Positions 23,980 through 36,114 of a DNA stretch of 64,000 bases are shown piece after piece. The stretch is taken from the NCBI GenBank assembly GCA_037157565.1, contig JAZHRO010000054.1:16413501-16477500 (forward strand). Reading direction: 5' to 3'. Below the pieces are notes generated by a model that made no database searches, had not been told where the DNA came from, and saw nothing but the letters and a program-made list of their open reading frames with translations. The stretch is from Thalassia testudinum (taxonomy: Eukaryota > Streptophyta > Magnoliopsida > Alismatales > Hydrocharitaceae). The position numbers and the translations under genes are program-made. Each line of letters starts with the position of its first letter. Positions within the stretch are counted from its first letter, which is position 1.

Positions 23980-26900
23980 CTGTGTCACCACCACAAAGGC
24001 AAGTGAGCACACATTTCAATATAAAGATCACCGTGAAACTTGACAATTTTGATCATGTCCTCAGAAGCAGCACCAATCTCGTGCAACAACAAAAAAGTTC
24101 CTGAGGGATTCAATCCCCAAATTATCCCACTCCCAAGTACGAAGCACCAATGATTCACTCTGGCACTCAGATGGTTAATAATCAGATGCGAACTATTCCC
24201 TCCCTAAAGAAACTTTTCGAGCCACTAAAGTATGCATGATAGAAATACTTCATCTTAAACTTGTAATAATGAAAAAATAAAACCACCGTTCACAGTAATT
24301 TTAAACCAGCACCTTATCATGGAGTAGCCAACTATCCCGACTGAAAGTGTTCCAAGGACGACACCACTCCAGAAGAGAACACTAGAACTAAAAGCAAGAT
24401 CTGCTTCAATTTCATTCTTTGACTTATCAGACCTGCAGAGGAAGTGCAAACAGTCCAGACTATTTCAAATGCCCGTGTAGGATAAAATTCTACTAGCAAG
24501 CATGTCCTAAGCAAGTTTGACAATTTAAATAAGAAAAACCCATCCTTCAATGATCAATAATAACTTCTTCAATGATCAACAAGAATGAATTAAACCATTA
24601 AGAGCACCATTCATCTGCCAACCTCTTAGGTTGGGTGGAAACCCATTTAACTAGAAGAAGAGTGGTAAAAGGAGGTACCCATTTCAGCCATAGAAAGAAC
24701 TTAGGCCAGCATCCAGTCCAAAAAACGATGACTTTATATGATTTGCCAAGTGTGTTATTTACTAAATCAGGTCACTTTTCTCCAAAAAAACAGCTAATCA
24801 AAGTTTCTATAAGCGCATCTTATATGTAGGGTAATGTTTCCACTAACCATCAAAATTATTTATAGGCACTTTTCTATTTTTTGAAAGGTTTATATGCAAT
24901 TTTCTATGAAAATTTGTATTTGTAATGCTTTCGAAAGAAATCTTATTTACTCAAGGCCCTGATGTTATTTTTTCTAATTTTGCATTTCTCAAGGAAATGG
25001 ATGTAATTTTTATTTTATTTTATTTTATAAATATGTATGAATATGTTTTCTTTGTTTCTTTTCTTTTCAAAAAAATAAAAAAAACTCAAACTCCTATTAT
25101 GCAAAAGGTCCTATTAGAGAGACTATTGGAAAAAATTGGGAACTTTAACACCTGGATTTCCCCAGATCATCACCAACCCAGATGGCCAAGGATGGACTAC
25201 ATGGATCCCCATTCAACCAATTATCATGGTAGCCTCCTATTTCAGTTTCATGTATGTCTTGTACCATACTTGGGATCACCGCCTATTGTGCCTGAGATTG
25301 GCACCTCTTTTGTGCTTGGGATGGTCTCCAGCGGTCATCAGGACCATGTCCAATCAACTTGCCTATTTACCTTCTTGCATTCCTAAATGCATCCCAAACC
25401 ATTCATCTCTAATATTTAGGAGCAGGTTTCTTCCCCATGCAAGAAACTAAACATCTATCTGTGAAGTTCAGAGAGATATTTGATTGAGATATAGAGATAT
25501 ACTTGGATCCATTGCAATAAAACTGATTTACCCTTACTATTTGTTGTTTGGTCACTCATTTGTTAGGAGAAGTTTCCTTAAATGTGTACCAGTAAATATG
25601 AACTTCCTCACACTACCAAGGAAAGACAAAAAGCAATTGAAACTAAATGTCTCCTTTCCTGGTTTAGTAGATCTGCATATCAAACCCAACACCTTTAAGC
25701 GTGTTCTGCTAATACAAACCCCAAGTCATTCTACTCATTGGATGAAGGGCCGGAGTGGTTTCATCAACAATCCACAATGTTTTAGTTGTAGTTGGGAGGC
25801 ATTCTCAAATCTTAACTAGCTTATTTTCATCTGAACACGTGAGACTAGACTAGATGCTCTGTAACTTCATCCACTTAAAATCCTAATGTCTTTGTCAAGG
25901 GTTATATAATTAACCAAGTCAATCACCAGGCACTGGGATCAGCCCAATGTCAACTGTTGAAGCGTAGGCTTGGCCAGAACCCAAGTAGGTGAGCAAGTTG
26001 ATCAGACCATGAACAGGGAAAGAACTGCTTGCAAGCCACTTTTGCATCCTCTCCTTCACATGATCAAAAGGAAAGGGACAAAAAACCTTTCAAATCTGAT
26101 GTCTTCCAAATTTCTTTCTTGGAAAGTGAAAATGGTGATGAAAAGTGCTTGAAACTCTTTGAAAATGGTGGTCTTTGGGGAGTCAGTGTGAGTTGTGTAG
26201 CATTGTGAATATACATAATCTGAGTTGTGCACCTGCTCCACCTTTTCTCCTCCACTATGCTACCCGCTTCATGTTGTTATCCACGAAAATGATCGACCTA
26301 CAGGTATGGTTCACCCATCAGTGATGCCAGAAATCACTTTCATATATGATTTTACATGATTTCCACTATATTTATCTTCTTTGATACCTTTTTTTTTGTG
26401 AAGAGGAATCTTTGATTTTTTTTGAGAGAAAAGGATGGTTACTGGCCAAGAGGAATCTTTGATCCTGAAGTAACTTTTTTTATTTCCTTATGCAATGCCT
26501 CTCAACAAGATTAATCTGTTTGGATTTTGATCCCTAATGGAATTTTTATTGATTTTACTATAGGATTTCTCTATGCATTGAAAAGTATTGTTCTTGGTTG
26601 AAAGTGAGCATAAGGGGGTTTCATGGGGAGGGGGGAAAAGGGGCGCAAAGGAGAGAGCAATGACCACTTCTGAGCAATCTGTTAGAGGAAGTTGGACTGG
26701 AAGATGAAGAAGGGGGTTGGACGTGACTCTGGGCTCAAGTCACAGCCAGTTTGACTGAGATTAGAGGAGAATCGAAGAAGAATCAGGGAGAGCAGAGGGT
26801 AAGTCAGAGAGGAGAAAAGCAGGTAAAGACTGGAAAGGGGGTCGGCATATTCCACACACCCCCAACTGACCTTAGTTATTGGTATTTATACCAGTAGCAG

Positions 26901-29900
26901 TCTCAGCTGGACTCTGTTACTGTTAGTTATTACAACAGTACAAACAATCACTACCTACCACTTGTTGCAAGAAAAGTAACGACTATCTCTTACACAATCC
27001 CAACTCCAAGAAAAGAACAAAAGCCAAATCCTCAGTGAATTGGGAAGAAAGATGGCAAAATCAGTTTCTCAGAAACCAGCCCAAGGCAATGGTAAACCGC
27101 AAGCAAGACCCAAGCTCCTCGTTATCCTAAATCATTATATATCATATAAGGGAAGAAAAAAGAAAAGAAATTAGGGAAAAGAGTCATTGAATGAAAGAGG
27201 CATCCAAGGGATTACTAGTTAATTAACTGAATGCAGACTCTAACCAACTATTAACATTGGCTGACCTATCAGTTGCAATAGGTCAGTAGCTTGGTTGGAG
27301 GGTATGAAACAAGTGCATTATAGTTTAGAATTGAAATTGACACAATATCAAGAAGTGGCAGTCCTAGACCTTGATATTGATCATGTGTGCTTTTACATTC
27401 TTTTTTTCTTTTTTGGAAAGGACAAAGGATAGCAACTGGGAGTCTAGAAGCCATCTGCTTCATTCTTCAATCTTCAAGAAAAAAAGTTGCAACAGATTTG
27501 ACCAATAATCAAACAAGCCCCTAGCTTCTCTTACAACATTGTCCACCTAAGGGTGTTCACTCTTGAAAATTGAACTATTCTATTGCAACCAAATAGCCCA
27601 TAAAGACGCAGTCGCTTTAACTAAAGCCAAGGTATCAGTCTGTATCCTCCTTGAAGGCCCACCTAGAAATCATCCAAAGAAGCACACCACAAACCAAGCA
27701 GTTGCATGTGTGCCCCTATGTCTGGAGCGAAGACACATTTCAAGAAAAGATGCCTTCCATCCTCTTTCCCCTGACCGCAAAGAGAACACTGTGCATCAAA
27801 ATCTTGGACCAAAAGTCTCTCGTGTGATTTAGCAATCAACCTTCCTCTATGAAGCAACCACAGAAAGATCTTTATCTTGGTAGGAACTTTAAGCTTCCAA
27901 AAAGCATAACAATCTACCAGCATCACATTACCCGCTTGAGGCAGCACGCCAAGCAGACTATGATAAATCTTCTGTGCGGAGACCATTCCCAGCTTGTTAT
28001 CTAAACTATGACAATGCAAAGAATCTGTTAAGCATCTTCAAGGACTCATCTACTGGCTGTTCCATGCATCATCTACAAGTTAAGCACACATCTTTTTTTG
28101 TTTTTCTGAAAGAAAGTTAAGCACACATCTTTTAAAATTCTATAATGGTAGATAATGGATTAAAATATATGAAGTGCAGCAATATCATCATATTTTGTTT
28201 CTCAAATGAAGATTACGTTAATCTCAAATAGATTGTTCCACCACTACTTTTATGGAGGGCAAGAAGCACATTCTACATCCAGTATTGATCTAAATACCTG
28301 ACATGGTTCACAAGACATGTGATCAATTAACTGAAATCCTTGTTGGCTTACTGCATGATGATGTAGTAGCACATCTTGACCCTGCCAGCCTATGCATATG
28401 ATTTTGAGAATATATTGGGTCATGACCTTCTTCCTCTACATGAGACAGACAGCAGCCTTTTAACACATTCCTAGTTCTCAGCAACTTCCCTTGAGAGGTA
28501 AGGGGATTTGCATTAACAGGCAGCCCATCCCCCCTCCAATTCCCCCTCAAAAATCACAAAGACAGAGCACAGATCTAAACAAAATAAGTTCTTCATGGCT
28601 TTATGTAGTATATGAATAAATATCTCATCAAAAAAATAAATTATGGATAATTAATGGTAGAATAGGGGATGATAAATTCCTTAAGATAAGTCAGCAAAAA
28701 TCTAAATGTAAGCCATATGTATGTCTTACAAGAAACATGGGAGATCCTTTGATGATGTGATCTCAAGAACTCCATTATCTGATCTACATATTCCAACAGC
28801 TGTAACCACTTTTCCAACAGGAAGAATCTTCTCCTCATCCAATATAGCAACCTTTTGAATATGCATCATAAAATTAAATAAAAATAAGCATAATCAAAAT
28901 TAACTTTGAATGAAAAAGCATCTGAGCACGAATTCATGAAGATCAGGAAAAAGAAAAAAAAAAACCTTGGCTATCCAATAAGTAAATGTGAAATAACAAA
29001 AGCACATACCGGAAATCCACTGCCAAAAATGGCATGAAAGAATGATGATGACGAGGCTGGTACAGGAAGCAGCTCGTGAAAGGAAGTTGCCAGTGGTAGT
29101 TGGTGAGATGAACCACTGAGTTTTACTTCCATGGAAGCTTGATAAGGCCAGGCTCCTTCAGTTAGGACAAAGGGAACCTAAAAGGGAAGCACAAGGCATG
29201 TAAATAAAATAAAATATGGTAATCAATCATGAGAGACAACGAATAGTCAAAACCATTATAGGGTTTGATATTTGCGTAAAACTTCATCAAAACTTATTAT
29301 TTTGCCTGAATAATTCATCTACCAGCTATCTTTAAAAGAATAAATTTTAGTCTTGCACACAATGCTCATATGCATAATTTTTTCATTGTATATCCAAAGG
29401 TGAATCAGTACTAATCACATGTCACTTTATGGTGCCCAGTTGGGAACAAAATAGATTTCACATCTTTTTTTCATTAATTTCACCAAATACAAAACAATAC
29501 TGTTTGGATTCCATTCTACTTCTAGTCCCAGAGGAAAATAACTAATCCAGATTGGAGTTCTCTGAAACTAGATTTTCCACCAAGAGGAAACATTTGTATG
29601 AACCATGAAATATCATAAAATTTTCCAGTTAAGCAGTAGCCTTTTCCTATCAGTCACTCGAGCTAGATTGATTTACAGCATTCTAAATTGTCATCACCTA
29701 CTTCATTAAAACTCTGGAATGCACCAAAAATCACGAAACAAAGTTCAATTTGAATTTGATAACAAGAAACAATTTGTTTTTCACATATAACATTTCCTTA
29801 TTCTTCGTTGCCCCATTTTTGGCTACACCCAAGTCCCTCTTAACCAAACCAAAAGCCAACGAACATCAAGCTTGCCAAACAAAGAAACGAAAGACAGGCA

Positions 29901-31763
29901 ACCAGCCATAAGAAGCTTTTACCGATCGAATTGAGAATGATTGCCGCTCTTTCCTCGTCCTTGCAAATAGTGTGTACAGGTCAAAGTTGCAACTGAAGAT
30001 CCCCCTAAATTCATTATACAGGCACTGCCAAAAAAGAGTGAGCAATGAGCACAATGTTTTGACACCATGACAATCAAACAAAATTCTACCCCCAATAGCA
30101 TTACAGAAATATATCCTTCCTTGCACAGACACACAAATAGCATTCCTAAAAAAAGTTGGAACAGAACAGCTGGAAGCCTGGAAGGAAAGCCTAGTAGGGA
30201 TGTGTCAGAAACATGCTACTCTGCAAGAGAATAGACATACGAAAATTATCCATCCATAATGAACCGATAAGCTTCTGTTCCAAACTGTGATGACAAAAAA
30301 GCACCTCCATCTGTATTTTCACATATTCAAGTTGGCTAGTCATACAATAGGGGATAAGCTTCATCGTCGAGAGGGAAACAGCCCAGATCAACAGCTAACG
30401 CTCCTAAATGACCGCTCAGTGATGAAGGAGGTGAGAGTGCAGAGACAGCCAGGAGGTTTGCCTAGAAGCAACTACCCTTCAAAGAGTGCATAATAGCTTA
30501 TTGATTGACCGCTCTTGTGCCAACGATGAATGGGGCTAAGTGATTTGCTGAAGCTGTAGGATGTCCAAAAGCATCGGTAGGGGAGCATTCCAACATAGAG
30601 GGAAGCACCCGTGCAAGTAGGTATGTGAGTTGGGTTCAAAATGTTGTGAGACAGTTCGAGCCACATCCAGTGTGGGCGTTAGAGAATTGAGAGGACCTTT
30701 CTCTGATATGATATGACTGGGAAGGATGCATCTCTAGTGCACAAATTATCATGCCCACGTAAACGGTTTGTAGCCAAGTAAGTGCGGAGGGTATAACTAC
30801 TGAAAGCAGCTAAGTAGTAAGCCCACCCTAAGATGAGTGCTCTCCTATTCCCGACTTCCCAGGAGCCTCCGTTAGCGCAGTTGAGATGGTGACAGGTTCT
30901 CCACCCCTGCAGGGATGAAGCAATAGAACCATTGGAGAATCCAATTAGGTCACCACGAGTTGAGCCGTTTATCACTACAACAGGTGTCAAGTGGAAGTGC
31001 AGTGACGTATGCAGCTGAGGCATCTTAACAAACTGAGAAAAAACATGAAAAAAAAGATTGTTTTTTTTTTTTTTTCATACACGACCGGACCCATTTGATC
31101 AGTTACTCGCCATGAATCTGAATTGTTCCACAGTTTGACAGCATTAAAAAAATAACCCCAGAAAAAAGCTCTGATCCAATATTCAAGATTTCTTGACAGC
31201 ATATACGTCCCAACTACGGATGCAATCGCATAAGAATTAATCCATTTCAGTATCCATATAGAAAAACGGAATCCGCATCCCCAATTGAAGAGCAAAAAAA
31301 AGATGCAGATTCAGCAAAAAGGAAAAAAAAAAAAAGGAAAAAGATAGCGAGAGAGCAAAAGAAAAAAGGTAAATAAGCTCAACAACGATTGAGGGGCGAT
31401 CATCGTAAACCCTAAAACCGCGAGATGGAGATCGTCGCAGCGTACCGTCTGCACTCTCTGCACGACGACCGCCTTCTCCCCAGTGCCGTGGGAGAGGAGA
31501 GACGGCTGCGACTTCTCCTGGACGGCCCCGCGGATCACGACGAGCAGACCCTCGTCGCCGTCGGAGGGGGTGAGTCGGGAGCGGAGGTCGGAGATGAGGG
31601 CGAAGGGGGCGGAGCGGATCCTTTCCAGGGCGCGGGAGGAGAAGAAGTATCTCGACCACGAGTGCGCGGCGAAGGCCGCAAGGGTTAGACCGAGGATGGC
31701 GCCGTCCAGGGCCATGGCGAGGCGCGCGAGCGCCGCCGCCGCGGCGTGGTCCCCCGCGGACAT
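23691..31763 (-). CDS. SPL2: SPL2-like RING E3 ubiquitin ligase, mitochondrial/plastid outer membrane (six exons)
   Basis: Exons 31,446-31,763, 29,923-30,024, 29,010-29,177, 28,730-28,851, 24,313-24,432 and 23,691-23,979 join in frame into 372 residues, close to the ~380 usual for this family. All introns are GT-AG. A hydrophobic segment lies at about residues 17-36, the GIDE/MULAN-type membrane domain at about 70-250, and a second transmembrane helix at 255-276. A basic, Trp-rich juxtamembrane stretch (NWWRWKEW) follows, then an acidic linker, and a C-terminal C3HC4 RING with ligands C320, C323, C335, H337, C340/341, C344, C356 and C359. Known family members sit in the outer membrane of mitochondria or plastids, expose both termini to the cytosol, and ubiquitinate organelle proteins. 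The start at 31,763 matches the family N-terminus (MSAGD); an in-frame ATG 51 bp upstream would add 17 atypical residues. It is not the SBP-box SPL2. Confidence 0.93.
24313..24432 (-). CDS. SPL2: SPL2 exon 5
   Basis: Completes Leu237 and codes for SDKSKNEIEADLAF followed by the second transmembrane helix. Acceptor CTCTGCAG, donor GTGCTGG, ending two bases into Arg277. Confidence 0.92.
27555..28019 (-). pseudogene. LINE (non-LTR retrotransposon) fragment in SPL2 intron 4
   Basis: The minus-strand frame at 27,663-28,019 encodes 118 residues with FWKLKVPTKIKIFLWLLHRG followed by CSLCG and HLFLKC. This is the zinc-binding domain found after the reverse transcriptase in plant L1-type LINEs (zf-RVT family). 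After a stop, downstream sequence near 27,570-27,610 still reads WAIWLQ and NSSIF, as in the same protein's C-terminus. The reverse transcriptase and endonuclease are missing, so it is a truncated relic on the same strand as its host gene. Confidence 0.82.
28730..28851 (-). CDS. SPL2: SPL2 exon 4
   Basis: Codes for 40 residues plus two bases, including the family signature LDEEKILPVGK and TAVGIC. The donor GTAAGAC splits the codon after CCF; the following 4,297-bp intron contains the LINE fragment. Confidence 0.92.
29010..29177 (-). CDS. SPL2: SPL2 exon 3
   Basis: Codes for 56 residues from VPFVLTEGAWP to FGSGFP, the core of the GIDE-type domain. Acceptor CCCTTTTAG, donor GTATGTGC, phase 0 at both ends. 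Confidence 0.92.
29923..30024 (-). CDS. SPL2: SPL2 exon 2
   Basis: Codes for 34 residues starting CLYNEFRG, which aligns with the family's CIYNEWKG. Acceptor TTTTGGCAG, donor GTAAAAG, phase 0 at both ends. Confidence 0.9.
31446..31763 (-). CDS. SPL2: SPL2 exon 1
   Basis: Codes for residues 1-106, from MSAGD to VVVQRVQT, ending at phase 0 before the donor GTACGC. It is GC-rich compared with the rest of the gene and includes the first membrane segment and the DGAILG motif common to this subfamily. Confidence 0.93.
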
Positions 31764-32358
31764 CGCCCCTTTTGGTGAAAGGGTGGAGGATGGAGGTCGA
31801 GGCGCTCCGTACAAGTCGTACTAATACCATCTATCGGCACGGGTGGGTGAGGAGAGCCTTTGTTTGTGTAGTGGGGAGGGAAAAGCACACCGGAGAGGGG
31901 AGCTGTGAGGCCTGTGTTTTTTTTTTTTTTCAAGAATAAAGCATTCTATTAAAGGAAAAAAATTGAACACAACATTATACTACCCCACTCAACGGGAAAG
32001 GATGAAAGCAAGACGAATCACCTTCATTGGGAGGGAGAGGTTGCTCTTCTTATTACGAGGGAGCTCACAAAATTATAATAAAATATAAAAATAAGAAAGA
32101 GAAAATACATGAGAAATGAAAAAGAAGGTATTCAATGTAACAGTAATTAGCCACACTCCTTCACGTCGTGGAAAGAGTAAGATTCCACACACGTAGATAT
32201 CGATACCGCTATCAAGGACAAACTCGGCGATCATCGCGATCCACGCAGACGATAAATTCGACAGAAGTTGAAACCCGTACCAAGTCATGCAAAAACTTAG
32301 TCGAAGAAGCCTGGAGTTACACGTGGTCCCCATCACTACAAAAGCTCAGCCGTAGATA
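31764..32358. other. Upstream region of the SPL2 gene
   Basis: This interval should hold the 5' untranslated region and promoter. I see a pyrimidine-rich leader on the minus strand and an A/T homopolymer at about 31,918-31,931, but no clear TATA box. No coding sequence is recognised. Confidence 0.45.
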
Positions 32359-32514
32359 GGGATGAGTATTAGGTCAGGCCCTTACAGACTGGGCTTGGCC
32401 CGACCCAAGCCCATTTAATAAATGAGCTAAAAAGGTAGCCCAAGGCCCAGCCGAAAGTAAATTTTTTTGGCCCAAGCCCGGCCCGCCCTAAAAAATAATA
32501 GGCTTGGGTCAAGT
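32359..32514 (+). repeat. Dispersed GGGCTTGGGCC-rich repeat, interrupted copy
   Basis: Starts GGGATGAGTATTAGG and contains many GGCTTGGGCC/GGCCCAAGCC units. It stops at CAAGT where a P-family LTR begins. A related copy in opposite orientation lies at 35,899-36,114. Confidence 0.55.
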
Positions 32515-33524
32515 TGATGATGGGAACACCATCATGAGCCATAAACTAACTCATTTTAATCCAATTAAGTCAGTAAATGCTCCTACATAACTGCCACAGA
32601 GTCATAAGTCACTGTATAATCATTCTGAGGGAAAAATAAGAAACTAGGGTTAAAACTGTAATTTTACAAGTATATCATGAATGCAGTACAACCATAGGTT
32701 TTCTCAGCGGTTAAATGAAGGTTAAATGGTTTTAAAAAGATAACAAGTGGGTTAAGACAATCAGAAAAGGGCTTGCACGTGTTCTGAGAATTAAATGACT
32801 TTTTATAAACAGACCCGTTTAATTAACTTAGGTTCTGGTTAGGATAAAATTTACCTAAACCCTCTAAATTTCATAAAAAAATATTATCTAAGGTTTGGAA
32901 CATTCAATTTGACCATCAGAACCCATTTTGACCCAGAATAGAGTCTCAGACAGATATTTACCCTAATTTAGGTTGTTGCATAAATTACTCAGTCAAACGT
33001 GGTCAAAATCAAAATCCAACTTCACCATTGGATTCCTTAGGTTTAAATTAGGTTAATACCAAAATTTGGATTCAAGATAAGCTTATCTTGACTCAGTTTG
33101 TAACTTGGTCCTGTCTGATTACATTTCTGCCCTTAACTTTCAAAATCTTTTCAAATGGACCCCTAACTTTATCATCATTCACACAAAAAGGTCCCTGCCA
33201 CCATTAAATCTATTCCTACTTACTCTGACAACCTTAATTTGGAAAGAACTCCCTGATTTCTTGATGAATCCCTTTCAAATTTGAAAGGAAAGTTCGTCAA
33301 GAAATTCTCTTCTTTTTGAACCCGATCCCAAGCCCTAAAACTTATCCAATCTCTCATGCGAACGCATGAGAGATTTGGGTATCAAAGAATTCCTAAACTC
33401 TGGCGAGCTTTCCAAACTTGAGAAGCTTGCTTCCCAAGCCCAAAACCTCCTCTTAAGGTCTATAAAGAACCTCCTACTCATACCATCCTCCTCATGCTCG
33501 AAATCGGTCAAGAGTCCCTACTAA

Positions 33525-33573
<49 letters not shown>

Positions 33574-35275
33574 GCCAAAAGCTCCTTGACATCTGACGAG
33601 CCCCTCCATCCATCCACGTCCTCTGTTTGCAATACCAATAGTGGAGACATCCTCCTCGATTCTTCCCGCGTCGAGCCATACCAGCTGGCGCCCTAACCTC
33701 CCTCTTCCTCGCCGTCTCTCTCTCCGAAGCTATTCTCTTCTCCGGTGCCGGCAACACCATAACCGGCGCCGCCTCTGCCCTACTTCATCCTCTAGCTACC
33801 CAGATTGACGCCTCATCTTCCACTCTTCGTTTCCAGACATTCGCAACTTCGTTTCGACCACTGACTCACCCTATTGCCCTCCATCTTCCACCTCGCCGGC
33901 GTACCTCTGGCAAGTTCGCACGGCCACTACGCTCCACCAACCTAGCTGCCGTTCATCTCTACACCTTCGCCGTGTCCCAGAGCAAAAGCCCTCTGGTAAT
34001 CGAGGCTATTAACCTCTCCTTAGTACCATCGAACACACCCACTCTCACGCACACAGTCTGACTCCGCCATGCAAGCACGGACCTTGCCATGCCACACAAC
34101 CTCCACCGTTGCATTTGCCATGGTTCGACGAAGGTCTTGAGCAAGTTTAATTGGGTTGCGAGGCCGTATTATTGATTTCAGGTATCAGCCCCTCTCTACC
34201 ATTGACGCACAGCTCCGAAGCAAGCTTCAAAGCTTGTTCTTCACCTGTAGCTCCAAGACTTCGACTCCAGACAGAGCGGACTACCTCCAGGAACGTCCTC
34301 ACGCAGTCAAATGGAGCCTTTGACCACTCCTTACGTGTGAATTGGGCGAAGGAAGCAGCAGCAGGGTGCGCGAGCGAAGTGGGAGCAGGTATCCCACATC
34401 GGAAATAAACAAAGCGGCAGAGCCGCATAAGTTGAATTCCTGCTATAGCCTTAACGCCTCCAAACACAGGGTGAGGTCCCTCTTACCCATGCACAGATGC
34501 ACCTTGTCCGCAACACATCGCCCGCGAACCTGGTGCACCCGACCCACCTAAGCCTGCACTCCTCAACTGCAGCCCTGGACCCGGGTACGCACCTACTCGA
34601 TTACCCGACTATATCCTAAGAGGCCCTTGGAGGGCGGAGCCTAAGAGAGAAAGAGAAGGAGAATCTGCGCGGGTAGGGGGGGTTTGCTACAGAGAGAAAC
34701 AACTGACACTTAGCTGTTTGGACCTTCCCCCTCTGTGTGAAGAAGGAGAACAGAGAAAGGAAGAAGAAGCTTGAGCAGAAGAAGAAGAGAAGGTGCCATA
34801 GCTAAACAGGAAGAAAAGAAGAACAAGGAAAGAAGAGAAGAAGAAGCAAAGGAATAAAGACAAAGAAGAGAAGAGAAAGAGAAAAGAAGAAGAAGAAGAG
34901 AAAGGAATAAAGACAAAAAGAGCAAAGGAATTAAGCCGTCTGATTTACTAATCAGATGATTGGTTTGGTTGCATTTCATTTCATATATACATTGAGCTCA
35001 TTAGCTATCATTATAAGGAGTATTTGGTAATTTAAATCATCATTTTACTCCATTATTTTTACATTCTGACACTTGATCCTGGTGCTACTTTATTCTAAAG
35101 CAATTTTTATTCACAATTTCATAGCTTTCTTATCTTAAATTGCAAGTCTTGAGAACTGAATTCCATATTGCTCCCTTTGGTCGACCTCGGAACTTTTTCG
35201 AGTAATAAATTTATTTATTTAAGTGCTATTTTGGCTATACTACAATGCGACAATTTTAAAATACCAATTTAGCGC
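32515..35275 (+). mobile_element. Family P LTR copy P3
   Basis: Begins TGATGATGGGAACACCATCATG, matching the ends of P1 and P2 in reverse complement. It continues with the conserved AT-rich segment (32,540-33,250), a CT microsatellite, the CCCGG-rich part, the GA tract (34,740-34,930), the CGTCTGATT hairpin (near 34,938) and the TCGACCTCGG end (near 35,190). The right edge is set at the ATGCGACA end; no target duplication was found there, so the limit is uncertain by about 100 bp. No internal region. Confidence 0.7.
33529..33565. repeat. (TC)n microsatellite inside LTR P3
   Basis: About 37 bp of alternating TC with one interruption beyond it. Confidence 0.9.
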
Positions 35276-35898
35276 GTGAGTAGTCGGGTTGGTCCATTTA
35301 TTCACGGTTTAATTATTTAGTTCACTTATACCTATAAAATAATATGTAAGTGGGGTTTTGCATCAATAATTATTTTAAAAGTATAAAAAATAATATAATT
35401 TTATACAAGTAATAAAAAATGACTTGTAAAAGATAATTATCTTTTTCAATTATGTAAATAATGGGTTATTATATTTACCTTTTGAATATATTAAAAGATC
35501 TTTAAGTCCTTGTAGGTATAAGTTCAATCAAAATGATTCAGCTATATGCATTACAAATATTTGTCTTGAATATTCAACATATATAACATACGACAAGCCA
35601 ACCAAATGTAACCGAGTAAGGGAAAATTATAATAAAAAATAAAAGTACTCATCTTGTGTGTTCATATTTAATTCTAATTTGGATATTCACGCTTTTTTCT
35701 ATGGTAAGAAGTTAATAGTTTATATCTAGTTCGAACAAGATTGTAGGATTACATTGCACAAGTTATAGTTGCAGAGAGCACGGGGTTTAAAGTTTTGTTG
35801 GTAAAAAAATAGTAAGAATAGTTAATGTTTATTTAGTGTTTAATGTATGATGCATATATGATATATATTTTGATAGACAGTATATATATATATATATA
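35276..35898. other. AT-rich stretch, nothing recognised
   Basis: High AT content, no plausible gene or terminal repeat; ends in a short TA run adjoining the repeat at 35,899. Confidence 0.5.
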
Positions 35899-36114
35899 AT
35901 TGGGCCAACAGGCTAGACTTTAAGGTAACCCCATAAATGGGCCAATGGGCTAAGCTTGGTTTGAGCCACCTTGGCCCAAGGTTCAACCTATTTAATAAAT
36001 GGGCCATATTTATAACCCAAGCCCGACCCAATTTAATTTCAGGCTCGAGCTTGGGTCGACCCAATAGAGTTGGGCATCGACCTAGGATGAGCTGGCCCAA
36101 CCCAATGCTCATCC
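35899..36114 (-). repeat. Dispersed GGGCTTGGGCC-rich repeat, fuller copy
   Basis: On the minus strand it starts GGATGAGCATTGGGTTGGGCC and ends in a TA simple repeat (about 35,880-35,898). Multiple CCCAAGC/GGGCTTGG units are present. Ending in a simple repeat hints at a retroposed short element, but I found no target duplication. Confidence 0.5.

Noticed and set aside
30987..31295. 102-codon minus-strand frame just downstream of SPL2 exon 1
   Set aside because: It lies in intron 1, has no known motif, and the splice sites on either side join the flanking exons in frame without it.
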